Made by a program: the position numbers and the translations under genes
The notes under the pieces: generated by a model
Databases searched by the model: none
Told to the model about the DNA's origin: nothing
The model's input: the letters and a program-made list of their open reading frames with translations, nothing else
Shown here: positions 1 through 7,804 of the stretch, piece after piece
Numbering within the stretch: the first letter of the stretch is position 1
Layout of the letters: each line of letters starts with the position of its first letter
IMG/VR virus record: IMGVR_UViG_3300022843_000014
Coordinates: 1-57,160 of that record
Direction: 5' to 3' (one strand)
Length of the DNA: 57,160 bases
From: a virus

Positions 1-2
1 AA

Positions 3-311
3 AATGTATCAGCTACCCAAATAGATGAAGCAGGTATGGAATATGTAAAAGAAACAATGGGGGGTTATTACTCGTATATTGAAGATTTTATAGAGGATAT
101 GAAAAAAGTATTTTCTACATTAAAAGATGATTGGGGTGTATATGTACCAGAAGTAAAATATCTGTCAGCAGAACCCCTAGTTAATTATAAGGATTTGTCT
201 TTAACTAAATATCCTAACGTTCATTTTGTTGGAGATGCTCTTTCTGCTCGAGGTATAACGGTTTCAGGAGGTCAAGGTATTTATGTGGCTGAACAAATTT
301 TGGATAACTAA
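3..311 (+). CDS. FAD-dependent dehydrogenase-like protein, C-terminal fragment
   Basis: The reading frame is open to the left edge of the window, so this is the 3' end of a longer gene; the ATG at 36 is probably internal. The visible part holds the segment VHFVGDALSARGITVSGGQG, which resembles the FAD-binding C-terminus of uncharacterised FAD-dependent dehydrogenases of the COG2509 type, where a VGDGxGxxRGIxxASAxG segment contacts the flavin. The substrate is unknown. The family call rests on this one motif and its position near the C-terminus. It is followed 24 bases later by a small gene with its own promoter-like site. Confidence 0.55.
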   Translation, partial: NVSATQIDEAGMEYVKETMGGYYSYIEDFIEDMKKVFSTLKDDWGVYVPEVKYLSAEPLVNYKDLSLTKYPNVHFVGDALSARGITVSGGQGIYVAEQILDN

Positions 312-331
312 AATAAATTTCGTATATTAAC
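299..331 (+). promoter_or_regulatory. Host-type promoter candidate
   Basis: TTTGG at 299 lies 20 bases before TTCGTATATTAAC at 319-331. The -7 box TATATTAA departs from the consensus. The next start codon is at 335, so the transcript would be almost leaderless if this site is used. Confidence 0.4.
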
Positions 332-334
332 ATT

Positions 335-592
335 ATGGAAAAGCAATCAACAAAATGGCCTAAAAGTCAAAAATTAAAAAAAGTAGATGGTACCGTTGCC
401 TATATTTGGGATAGTAAGCTACATAATTGGACTGGTCCTGCTCTTTATCCCGAAGGTAATACTAGAAAAGGAGAATATTTTTTATATGGTATACCTATGA
501 CAAAGGATGAATGGAGGGAAGCTATATCTCAACAATCAGGATTACCTTGGTATAAAAAACCAGCACCAAAAGGTGCTAATCATAGAAACTAA
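335..592 (+). CDS. Small hypothetical protein with one degenerate GPA repeat
   Basis: An 85-residue protein of unknown function. Residues about 32-60 (HNWTGPALYPEG followed by EYFLYGIPMTKDEW) look like a single worn copy of the HREDGPA-type repeat found in three other proteins of this window. Here the repeat ends in the same way, with a short helix after a YxxGxxMTKxEW segment. No signal peptide or membrane segment is visible. It lies between the FAD-enzyme fragment and a P-loop kinase-like gene and may be cotranscribed with the latter. Confidence 0.6.
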   Translation: MEKQSTKWPKSQKLKKVDGTVAYIWDSKLHNWTGPALYPEGNTRKGEYFLYGIPMTKDEWREAISQQSGLPWYKKPAPKGANHRN

Positions 593-609
593 AAGTATAA
601 TTATAATAT

Positions 610-1158
610 ATGGAAAAAAGAAAAACAAATCGTATAGGGTTATGTGGTACAATGTGCGTTGGAAAAACGAGTTTAGTAAATGCTTTAAAAGAATTAGACC
701 AATTTAAAGATTATAAATTTGCAACCGAACGAAGTCAATACTTAATGTCTTTAGGTATACCATTAAATACAGATTCAACTCTTAAAGGACAAACCGTATT
801 CTTAGCTGAACGTTGTAGTGAACTAATGTATGAGAATATTATAACAGATAGAACAATTCTAGACGTTATGGCTTTTACTCTTAATGCCAATTCAATTGCT
901 TATCAAGACAAAGAGGCATTTGAGAGATATGCTAGTAATTTTGTTAGGGAATATGATTATATATTTTACATATCACCTGAAGGTATTCCCGTTGAAGAAA
1001 ACGGAGTTAGGGAGACAGATGAACATTATAGAAGTATAATTGATCATACAATTGTGTCATTAGTTAAAAAACATGGTCATAAAGCCGGTAAAGTTGAAAA
1101 AATATCGGGTTCTACCGATGAACGTATTCAACAAATTTTAACTATTATGGAGTTGTAA
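610..1158 (+). CDS. P-loop NTPase, kinase-like (AAA_28/deoxynucleoside kinase fold)
   Basis: A 182-residue P-loop protein. The Walker A motif is GTMCVGKTS at about residues 13-21, and a kinase-like DRTILDVMAF segment follows at about 79-88. The length and motif order fit small nucleotide or nucleoside kinases and the AAA_28 ATPase family, as in NadR-like and phage deoxynucleoside kinases. A role in nucleotide or cofactor metabolism is inference; the substrate cannot be read from the sequence. The start at 610 is preceded by an A+T-rich leader without a Shine-Dalgarno sequence. Confidence 0.6.
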   Translation: MEKRKTNRIGLCGTMCVGKTSLVNALKELDQFKDYKFATERSQYLMSLGIPLNTDSTLKGQTVFLAERCSELMYENIITDRTILDVMAFTLNANSIAYQDKEAFERYASNFVREYDYIFYISPEGIPVEENGVRETDEHYRSIIDHTIVSLVKKHGHKAGKVEKISGSTDERIQQILTIMEL

Positions 1159-1160
1159 CA

Positions 1161-1170
1161 TATTTATAAC
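1161..1170 (+). promoter_or_regulatory. Late-type promoter motif
   Basis: TATTTATAAC, followed by AAAAC, begins 34 bases before the start codon at 1195. Confidence 0.5.
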
Positions 1171-1194
1171 AAAACATAACTTAATATTAAAATA

Positions 1195-1758
1195 ATGAAA
1201 AAATCCGAATTAAAAGACTACATTAAAGAGAACATTTTATCTTCATTATCTGAAAGTAATGAAGATGCTATTAAATCTACTAATGATTTAACTACAGCAT
1301 TTCAAGACTTAAAAAAAGCCAAAGATGAAGCAGGTATAGAAGAAGCAAATATAGGACTCGCTGATTTAGAAGAAATGGGATATGAAGAAGGAGAACAATA
1401 CTTTGAAAGTATAAAATCCCGATTTAAAAATAGACCTGACTTTAAGTATTTTAAAATGGGATTCATTCAGGGAATAACCGATGCAGCAGGTAGTTATGGG
1501 TTAAATGAGAGTGAAGATGATGATGATGAAAAATCAGCCATCAAGTCTGCAAATGCATCCCGTGGTAAGAGTAAAAAACTAGATGTGGCTGTAAAAGCTT
1601 TAAAGGATATTACTACCGAAATGAAGTCAATAGCTCGTAAGTATAGTAGTGCCGAAGGTGTTGAGAAAGAAAAAATTAAGGACCAGCTAAAAATACAAAC
1701 AGTAAAGAAAAAAGAACTAGAATCCTTAGTAGCTAAGTTAGAAAAAGATGTGGTATAA
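1195..1758 (+). CDS. Hypothetical virion-region protein
   Basis: A 187-residue charged protein with no recognised domain. It begins MKKSELKDYIKENILSSLSES, an N-terminal amphipathic helix ending in LSE-S, which fits the T4 prohead protease cleavage consensus (L/I)xE before a small residue; another LNE-S occurs near residue 104. The C-terminal third (about 125-187) is lysine/glutamate-rich and probably coiled coil. It follows a late-type promoter and overlaps the next gene by 11 bases, so it probably belongs to the late transcription unit leading to the terminase. It sits where T4 has the small terminase subunit, but I see no similarity that would support that call. Confidence 0.55.
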   Translation: MKKSELKDYIKENILSSLSESNEDAIKSTNDLTTAFQDLKKAKDEAGIEEANIGLADLEEMGYEEGEQYFESIKSRFKNRPDFKYFKMGFIQGITDAAGSYGLNESEDDDDEKSAIKSANASRGKSKKLDVAVKALKDITTEMKSIARKYSSAEGVEKEKIKDQLKIQTVKKKELESLVAKLEKDVV

Positions 1759-2152
1759 AGAACCTTATAAGGAAAAGAGAAATCTCTATATTGTTTTAAT
1801 TGCAATATTTTTATCTCTTATTTATGTGTTATATTTTACCCCAAACAAACCTACTAGTAGTGAATATGAATACAAATCCAGAATAAATATCTTAAAGGCA
1901 AAATCTGATTCATTACAAAAAACAAACAAGTACCTAGTAAATAAAATTGACGTTTTAAATTTACAAGTAATAGATTTAGATAAATCAATACTCTTACAAG
2001 ATGAAAAAATAATAACTTTAAAAAAGCAAACTAATGAAAAGATTAACAATGTTGATTCTTTTAGTGATGATGAACTTAATATGTTCTTCACAAATCGTTA
2101 CGGACAGTACCTTGATTCAATTAAAAAAACCAGTAGTAAGATTAGTAATTAA
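1748..2152 (+). CDS. Inner-membrane spanin-like protein
   Basis: A 134-residue protein with a short charged N-terminus, one membrane segment at about residues 14-31 (YIVLIAIFLSLIYVLYF), then a long periplasmic coiled coil. This is the layout of an i-spanin (Rz-like), which with an outer-membrane partner disrupts the outer membrane at the end of lysis. Residues 103-119 (DSFSDDELNMFFTNRYG) form a conserved-looking C-terminal element. The start overlaps the end of the previous gene by 11 bases. Its last 119 bases are overprinted in another frame by the next gene. Spanin function is inferred from topology and gene overlap, not from sequence similarity to lambda Rz. Confidence 0.6.
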   Translation: MWYKEPYKEKRNLYIVLIAIFLSLIYVLYFTPNKPTSSEYEYKSRINILKAKSDSLQKTNKYLVNKIDVLNLQVIDLDKSILLQDEKIITLKKQTNEKINNVDSFSDDELNMFFTNRYGQYLDSIKKTSSKISN

Positions 2153-2438
2153 AGACCTAATAAAGGGTGATAGTTTTAAAGAAGAATTATTATTAATTTC
2201 AACTAAAGTTATTTTTTTAGAAAATAAAATTGTTTTAAAAGATAGTATTATTAGTAATTTTGAGCAACAGGTAAATAATTACAACTCCATATTGTTACTT
2301 AACAAATCTCAATTTGAATTAGCAGAGAGTTTAAATGAAGAATTAAAATCCTCATTAAGAAAACAAAAATTTAAAACCAGATTAGTAGGAGGGGTAGGTA
2401 TTATAGCAATTGTGGGTACAATCTACTTATTAAAATAA
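2034..2438 (+). CDS. Exported coiled-coil protein with C-terminal membrane anchor, u-spanin/o-spanin-like
   Basis: A 134-residue protein that starts inside the previous gene in a different frame. It has an N-terminal signal sequence (MKRLTMLILLVMMNLICSSQ) containing a cysteine at residue 17, a central coiled coil (about 45-110), and a C-terminal membrane segment (VGGVGIIAIVGTIYLL). An N-terminal lipoprotein or signal region plus a C-terminal anchor matches the plan of unimolecular spanins such as T1 gp11; the overlap matches Rz/Rz1 gene pairs. The lipobox is weak, because isoleucine stands directly before the cysteine, so it may be a plain signal peptide. It ends 2 bases before the terminase gene. 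Confidence 0.6.
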   Translation: MKRLTMLILLVMMNLICSSQIVTDSTLIQLKKPVVRLVIKDLIKGDSFKEELLLISTKVIFLENKIVLKDSIISNFEQQVNNYNSILLLNKSQFELAESLNEELKSSLRKQKFKTRLVGGVGIIAIVGTIYLLK

Positions 2439-2439
2439 T

Positions 2440-4020
2440 ATGAGTGATATAAAACACATAATACGTCAGGAATATCTTAAATGCTGCCAAGACCCAGTAT
2501 ATTTTATGCGTAAGTATTGTTATATACAACATCCACAACGTGGTCGCATACAGTTTAATCTGTACCCATTTCAAGAAAAGGTACTAACGTTACTTCAAAA
2601 CAACGATTATAGTGCTATTTTAAAATCTAGACAACTAGGTATATCAACCTTGGTTTCAGGTTACGGTCTTTGGTTAATGAATTTCCATAAGGATAAAAAC
2701 ATACTAGCACTTGCAACAACACAAGCAACAGCAAGAAATTTAGTTAGCAAGGTACAGTTTATGTGGGATAATCTACCATCATGGTTAAAGGTAGATGCTG
2801 TAGAAAATAATAAATTATCTCTTAGATTGACTAATGGGTCAAAAATCCAAGCTAAATCCTCAAACGCCGATGCTGCTCGTTCAGAGGCAGTATCTTTATT
2901 AATAATTGATGAAGCAGCCTTCATTGATAATATTGCAGAAACGTGGGCTTCTGCACAACAAACTCTAGCTACGGGAGGTGGAGCTATTGTACTATCTACC
3001 CCATATGGTACTGGTAATTGGTTTCATCAAACATGGGTTAAAGCAGAATCCGGAGAAAACGATTTCTTACCAATTAAACTTCCATGGTATGTTCACCCAG
3101 AACGAAACCAAACATGGAGAGATGCTCAAGATAACTTATTAGGTGACCCTAGATTAGCAGCACAAGAATGTGATTGTGACTTCAGTACATCAGGTGATAT
3201 TGTATTTTACAGTGAACATTTAGAATATTACGAAAAATCATTTATTAAAGATCCTTTAGAACGTAGGGGTGTAGACCAAAACCTATGGGTTTGGGAAAAT
3301 GCTGACTATTCAAGATCCTATATGGTTCTAGCGGATGTTGCTCGTGGGGATGGAAAAGATTTTTCTACCTGCCACGTAATGGATATTGAAAATAATGTTC
3401 AAGTTGCTGAGTACAAAGGTCAAATAGGTACTAAGGAATTTGGACATTTATTAGTTGGTTTAGCTACTGAATATAATGAAGCCTTACTTGTAATAGAAAA
3501 TGCTAATATAGGATGGGCAACTATACAAGTAGCGATAGATAGAAATTATTCTAATCTTTATTATTCACAAAGGAGTGGAGAAACCAATGCTGATTCGTAT
3601 TTTGATCAATATCAAGATAACTCAAAATTAGTAGCTGGTTTTACTATGTCTTCAAAAACAAGACCTATGGTAATAGGTAAGTTTCAAGAATACATTAATG
3701 ACAAGGGAGTAACAATTCAATCTAAAAGATTGATTGAAGAAATGAAAGTATTTATTTGGAAAAATGGTAGAGCAGAGGCTCAAGGTGGATATAATGATGA
3801 TTTAGTAATGGCATTTGGAATGGGGATGTATGTTAGAGATACAGCATTAAAATTTAAACAAAGAGGAATAGATTTAACAAAACAGTCATTGAATAATATG
3901 ACAGTTAATAGAACTCCATATCACGGGGGTTATGGGTCTGGATACGGACAACAAGTAGTAAATCCTTATTCTATGAAGAATGATAAAGGGGGTATTGAAG
4001 ATATTACTTGGTTATTATAA
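2440..4020 (+). CDS. 17: Terminase large subunit (gp17-like)
   Basis: A 526-residue packaging motor: an N-terminal ATPase that pumps DNA into the prohead and a C-terminal RNase H-fold nuclease that cuts concatemers. The Walker A-like motif is KSRQLGIST at residues 62-70, followed by Walker B LLIIDEAAF at about 152-160 with the catalytic Asp-Glu pair. A nuclease-domain acidic motif LADVARGDGKDFS follows near residue 297. The length is slightly less than T4 gp17 (610). It is followed by the portal gene, as expected for the docking partner. No small terminase subunit is recognisable in this window. Confidence 0.93.
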   Translation: MSDIKHIIRQEYLKCCQDPVYFMRKYCYIQHPQRGRIQFNLYPFQEKVLTLLQNNDYSAILKSRQLGISTLVSGYGLWLMNFHKDKNILALATTQATARNLVSKVQFMWDNLPSWLKVDAVENNKLSLRLTNGSKIQAKSSNADAARSEAVSLLIIDEAAFIDNIAETWASAQQTLATGGGAIVLSTPYGTGNWFHQTWVKAESGENDFLPIKLPWYVHPERNQTWRDAQDNLLGDPRLAAQECDCDFSTSGDIVFYSEHLEYYEKSFIKDPLERRGVDQNLWVWENADYSRSYMVLADVARGDGKDFSTCHVMDIENNVQVAEYKGQIGTKEFGHLLVGLATEYNEALLVIENANIGWATIQVAIDRNYSNLYYSQRSGETNADSYFDQYQDNSKLVAGFTMSSKTRPMVIGKFQEYINDKGVTIQSKRLIEEMKVFIWKNGRAEAQGGYNDDLVMAFGMGMYVRDTALKFKQRGIDLTKQSLNNMTVNRTPYHGGYGSGYGQQVVNPYSMKNDKGGIEDITWLL

Positions 4021-4023
4021 CCC

Positions 4024-4034
4024 TATTTATAAAC
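4024..4034 (+). promoter_or_regulatory. Late-type promoter motif
   Basis: TATTTATAAAC lies directly after the terminase stop codon, 35 bases before the portal start. Confidence 0.5.
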
Positions 4035-4058
4035 AATAATGAATAATAAATATTAAAG

Positions 4059-5954
4059 ATGGAAGATAAAGGTGTATTTACCAAATTAAAACGATTATTT
4101 TCTACTGATGTAGTAATACGAAATGTAGGAGGAGATCAAATTAAAGTCATAGATTCGGGTCACATTCAGTCTAGCGGAGAGTATGAAACAAACTCTGTAA
4201 TAGACAGATTTAATAAAGTTTATTCTTCGGCACCAACTTCCTTATACGGGGCTCAATTTAATCTAAATTATCAGTACCTTAGGACTCAATTGTATTCAGA
4301 ATATGATGTAATGGATACTGATGCTATTGTGGCTTCTTCTCTTGATATTATAGCGGATGAATCCACACTTAAAAATGATATGGGAGAAGTACTTCAAATT
4401 AGAAGTTCAAATGAAGATACACAGAAAATATTATACAACTTGTTTTATGATGTGTTAAACGTAGAGTTTAATTTATGGATGTGGGTTAGACAGATGTGTA
4501 AATATGGTGACTTTTTTTTAAAGTTAGAAATAGCTGAAAAATTTGGTGTTTATAATGTTATACCCTATACCGCCTATCATATTGAAAGGGTTGAAGGGTC
4601 AAATCCTGATAACCCCTCGGAAGTAAGATTTAAATGGAATCCTGAAGGTTTTTCTGGTGCTTCCTCTAGTGGATATTATGGAACAGCAAGCTCCCGTGGT
4701 TTAGATGATGATGGAAGTAGTATAGTATATGATAATTACGAAATGGCTCATTTTAGAATGGTGGGTGATGTTAATTATTTACCTTATGGTAGATCTTATA
4801 TTGAACCCGCTAGAAAATTGTTCAAACAGTATACTTTAATGGAGGATGCTATGCTTATTCATAGAATAGCCCGAGCACCCGAAAAAAGAGTATTTTATGT
4901 AAATGTTGGAGCTATACCTCCTAATGAAGTAGAAGCATTTATGCAAAAAACTATAACAAACATGAAACGTGCTCCTATGATGGATGAAAAAACCGGAGAA
5001 TACAATTTAAAATATAACATGCAAAACATGTTAGAAGATTTTTATATTCCGGTTCGTGGAAGTGACAGTGCAACAAAAATTGAAACAACTCCAGGCCTAC
5101 AATACGATGGTATCGCAGATGTTGAATATCTAAGAGAAAAATTATTTGCTGCCTTAAAAGTACCTAAATCTTTTATGGGTTACGGGGAAGGAGAAGCAGG
5201 TAAATCTACTTTGGCACAACAGGATATTAGATTTGCTCGTACTATTGATAGAATACAAAGAATACTACTATCAGAATTGCAAAAAATAGCATTAGTTCAT
5301 CTATACACACAGGGACATAGAGATGAAGCTTTAACAAATTTTGAATTGTCAATGACAACTCCTTCTATAATTTATGATCAAGAAAGAATTGAGCTAATGA
5401 AATCTAAATCCGAGTTAGCAGGAACATTGTTAGAGCAAGGTTTAGTGCCTTCTGATTGGATATATGATAATGTTTATCACTTTAGTGAAGATCAAATTGG
5501 GGAATATAGAGATTTAGTTCGTGAAGATTCTAAACGTAAATTTAGAAATGGTCAAATACAGGAAGAAGGTAATGATCCTTTAGAAAGTGGTCAATCCTAC
5601 GGAACCCCACATGATTTAGCTTCATTATATGGTAAAGGTAGAACAATGTCTGATCCCTCTAATGTACCTGATGGGTATTCTGATGATTTAGAAATGGGTC
5701 GACCTAAAGATGGTATTACTAACCGAGGAAAACAAGATAATAATTTTGGTAAAGATCCTTTAGGTGTTAAGGGTATGAAAGGAACAGATAAAAATGATGG
5801 AAACCCTAAACCTAGATTGTCTGAATTTGAGGATCCTAAAATTACTTTTTTAAAGAATAAAGACATCTTTAAAGGGTTAGATAAAAAACAGCTAATATTT
5901 GAACAAGATAAAGCAGATTCTTCACTACTTGATGAATCTCGATTAAGATCCTAA
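4059..5954 (+). CDS. 20: Portal protein (gp20-like)
   Basis: A 631-residue protein, close to the usual size of T4-like portals (about 520-600). It forms the dodecameric ring at the head vertex through which DNA passes and on which the prohead core is built. The recognisable core runs from about residue 70 (YDVMDTDAIVASSLDIIADE) to about 480, including FFLKLEIAEKFGVYNVIPY and the tunnel-region segment GYGEGEAGKSTLAQQD. The last 120 residues are charged and probably disordered. It lies directly between the terminase and the head genes. Confidence 0.92.
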   Translation: MEDKGVFTKLKRLFSTDVVIRNVGGDQIKVIDSGHIQSSGEYETNSVIDRFNKVYSSAPTSLYGAQFNLNYQYLRTQLYSEYDVMDTDAIVASSLDIIADESTLKNDMGEVLQIRSSNEDTQKILYNLFYDVLNVEFNLWMWVRQMCKYGDFFLKLEIAEKFGVYNVIPYTAYHIERVEGSNPDNPSEVRFKWNPEGFSGASSSGYYGTASSRGLDDDGSSIVYDNYEMAHFRMVGDVNYLPYGRSYIEPARKLFKQYTLMEDAMLIHRIARAPEKRVFYVNVGAIPPNEVEAFMQKTITNMKRAPMMDEKTGEYNLKYNMQNMLEDFYIPVRGSDSATKIETTPGLQYDGIADVEYLREKLFAALKVPKSFMGYGEGEAGKSTLAQQDIRFARTIDRIQRILLSELQKIALVHLYTQGHRDEALTNFELSMTTPSIIYDQERIELMKSKSELAGTLLEQGLVPSDWIYDNVYHFSEDQIGEYRDLVREDSKRKFRNGQIQEEGNDPLESGQSYGTPHDLASLYGKGRTMSDPSNVPDGYSDDLEMGRPKDGITNRGKQDNNFGKDPLGVKGMKGTDKNDGNPKPRLSEFEDPKITFLKNKDIFKGLDKKQLIFEQDKADSSLLDESRLRS

Positions 5955-5963
5955 TATTTATAA
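5955..5963 (+). promoter_or_regulatory. Late-type promoter motif
   Basis: TATTTATAA lies directly after the portal gene, 65 bases before the next start. This is the longest motif-to-start distance of the set. Confidence 0.4.
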
Positions 5964-6019
5964 ATAAATATACTTTAATAATCAAAAAACAAAAGGAGAT
6001 TTAATTTTAATTACAAAAA

Positions 6020-6889
6020 ATGAAGAACAATAATAGGATTACCCACTCAAAGTATAAAAATACAGGTATATTATTCGAATTGCTTGTTAGACAGATAACA
6101 TCAGACACTTTATCGGGTAAAGATTCTAAAGCTATTAACTTATTAAAAACTTATTTTACAAAAACTGAATTAGGTCGTGAGTACAGGTTATATGAAACTA
6201 TTACTAAATCTAAAACATTAAGTGAGGCAAGAGCTTCTATATATTTGAACACAACTCTTGATAATTCTAAGGCATTTAATAGGAGTGCATTAAAAAGACA
6301 AAAGTATAACTTAATTAATGAAATAAAATCTCATTATGATTTAAATACTTTTTTTGGGTCTCAAATTAAAAATTATAAAGAAACAGCAGCCCTATATACT
6401 TTAATAGAAGGTGTTAATTCTAAAAATGTTGTAAATAATGACCAATTAATTGCTAATAAAATTACAATATTAGAATTTCTAACTAAAAAAGAAATAACCC
6501 CAACTAAAGATGACGAAGTACTAGCAGAATTTATTACTTATGATAAGGATATAAGATCCCTAACCTATAGAATATTGTTAGAAAAGTTTAATGAAAAGTA
6601 TGATGGGTTATGTAATGAACAAAAACAAGTACTTAAGGAATTTATTAATTCTGTAGATTCAACCCCGGGTTTAAGAATTTTTTATAATACTAAAATAAAC
6701 GAACTTAAAAATTCTTTAAAAGAATCAATTAACGACATAAAGGATTCTGCTACTAAAGTTAAAATAACTGAAATCTCTAAATTTTTAGTTGAACTGAATA
6801 AAACAGATAAAGTAGATAACAACAATTTAGTTGATTTGTTACAATATTATGAACTAGTAAATGAACTTAAAAGATCTAATGGCATATAA
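6020..6889 (+). CDS. Hypothetical head-region protein
   Basis: A 289-residue, lysine-rich, apparently all-alpha protein without a domain I recognise. It begins MKNNNRITHSKYKNTGILFELLVRQ and has no signal peptide or membrane segment. Its place between portal and prohead protease, in the same orientation and behind a late-type promoter, suggests a role in head assembly or a virion component. T4 has the small core proteins gp67 and gp68 at this position, but the length here is far greater and no similarity is visible. Its 3' end overlaps the next gene. Confidence 0.6.
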   Translation: MKNNNRITHSKYKNTGILFELLVRQITSDTLSGKDSKAINLLKTYFTKTELGREYRLYETITKSKTLSEARASIYLNTTLDNSKAFNRSALKRQKYNLINEIKSHYDLNTFFGSQIKNYKETAALYTLIEGVNSKNVVNNDQLIANKITILEFLTKKEITPTKDDEVLAEFITYDKDIRSLTYRILLEKFNEKYDGLCNEQKQVLKEFINSVDSTPGLRIFYNTKINELKNSLKESINDIKDSATKVKITEISKFLVELNKTDKVDNNNLVDLLQYYELVNELKRSNGI

Positions 6890-7544
6890 ATACAAACTTA
6901 AAGAAATTGAAGTGGGTGATGTTAAATCATCTTCATTAACAAAAGATACAATACGTACACACGTTAGAAATAACTACCCAGAAGAATATAAAAAATCTGT
7001 GGGGGTGAATGAATCACTTAATGAGGCTGCTATTGATGGTGACCGGCAAATGATTACTAGAGCTATAGAAAATATGGTTAGTAGAAAAATGACTGTAGGT
7101 CAGGTAATGCAAGAAATCAAGAACGCAGTAGATCAGAGTGAGAGCATGAGTGATATTTTTAAGTCAAATTTAAAATATGGTTTAAGAGAAGAAGACGTAG
7201 AAGAAATGTCAACCTCCGGAGGTGCTGGTGCCTATCTAACACCTTATGCCTTTAAATTAACTAAAAAACAAAAATCTATAGAAGAATCTGAATCTAAAAT
7301 ATATAATAAATTACAACAAATACAGAAGAAAATAGTTAAAGATATTAAAGCAAATACACCCCCCGATTCTTTAAAAAGTGACATAATTCAATGGGTACGT
7401 GATAGTGCAGGGGAATACATTCAACATTTGAAACAGGCAAGTAAAAGTAACCAAACATATAGACAGGAAGAGGATAGGATAGATAATGTGCTTGATGATT
7501 TCACAAATCAAACATATAATGACTTTTTCAACAAAACTAAATAA
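6879..7544 (+). CDS. Hypothetical head-region protein with STSGGAGAYLTPYAF motif
   Basis: A 221-residue protein if started at the second ATG (6879), which overlaps the previous gene by 11 bases; the first ATG at 6861 would add six residues. I prefer 6879 because MAYKYKLKEIE reads as a natural start. The protein is charged and helical, with a short glycine-rich motif MSTSGGAGAYLTPYAF at about residues 109-124. It has no signal or membrane segment. The context between portal and prohead protease points to head or core assembly; the function is unknown. Confidence 0.6.
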   Translation: MAYKYKLKEIEVGDVKSSSLTKDTIRTHVRNNYPEEYKKSVGVNESLNEAAIDGDRQMITRAIENMVSRKMTVGQVMQEIKNAVDQSESMSDIFKSNLKYGLREEDVEEMSTSGGAGAYLTPYAFKLTKKQKSIEESESKIYNKLQQIQKKIVKDIKANTPPDSLKSDIIQWVRDSAGEYIQHLKQASKSNQTYRQEEDRIDNVLDDFTNQTYNDFFNKTK

Positions 7545-7573
7545 CAAAAATCTATTTAAAAGTATATTCTAAT

Positions 7574-7804
7574 ATGTATAAGGGTATGATAATTAAAGAA
7601 AATGAAGATAAACTAAAATTTCAAGAGGAAAGAATTAAAGCCTTTAGTAAAATAGAAGAAGACTTATTATCTTTGATTAAACCTTTAAGACAAGCAAAAA
7701 TAGAAACAATAAAATACTACAGGGAAAACCCAGAAAGTTTTTCTGTAGTAACAGGTACAGATTTAATTCAAGACTTTATAAAAGACATTAAAACATTATT
7801 ATGA
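7574..7804 (+). CDS. Small hypothetical protein
   Basis: A 76-residue charged, helical protein (MYKGMIIKENEDKLKFQEE) of unknown function. Its stop codon overlaps the start of the next gene in an ATGA arrangement at 7801-7804, which suggests translational coupling. It lies in the head module between portal and prohead protease. Confidence 0.55.
   Translation: MYKGMIIKENEDKLKFQEERIKAFSKIEEDLLSLIKPLRQAKIETIKYYRENPESFSVVTGTDLIQDFIKDIKTLL

Noticed and set aside
507-707. A frame overlapping the genes at 335 and 610
   Set aside because: It covers parts of two better genes in another frame, with a biased Ile/Lys composition typical of a shadow frame.
1195-1758. Small terminase subunit (gp16)
   Set aside because: Only its position before gp17 suggests it; no helix-turn-helix or family motif is visible, and the spanin-like genes intervene.
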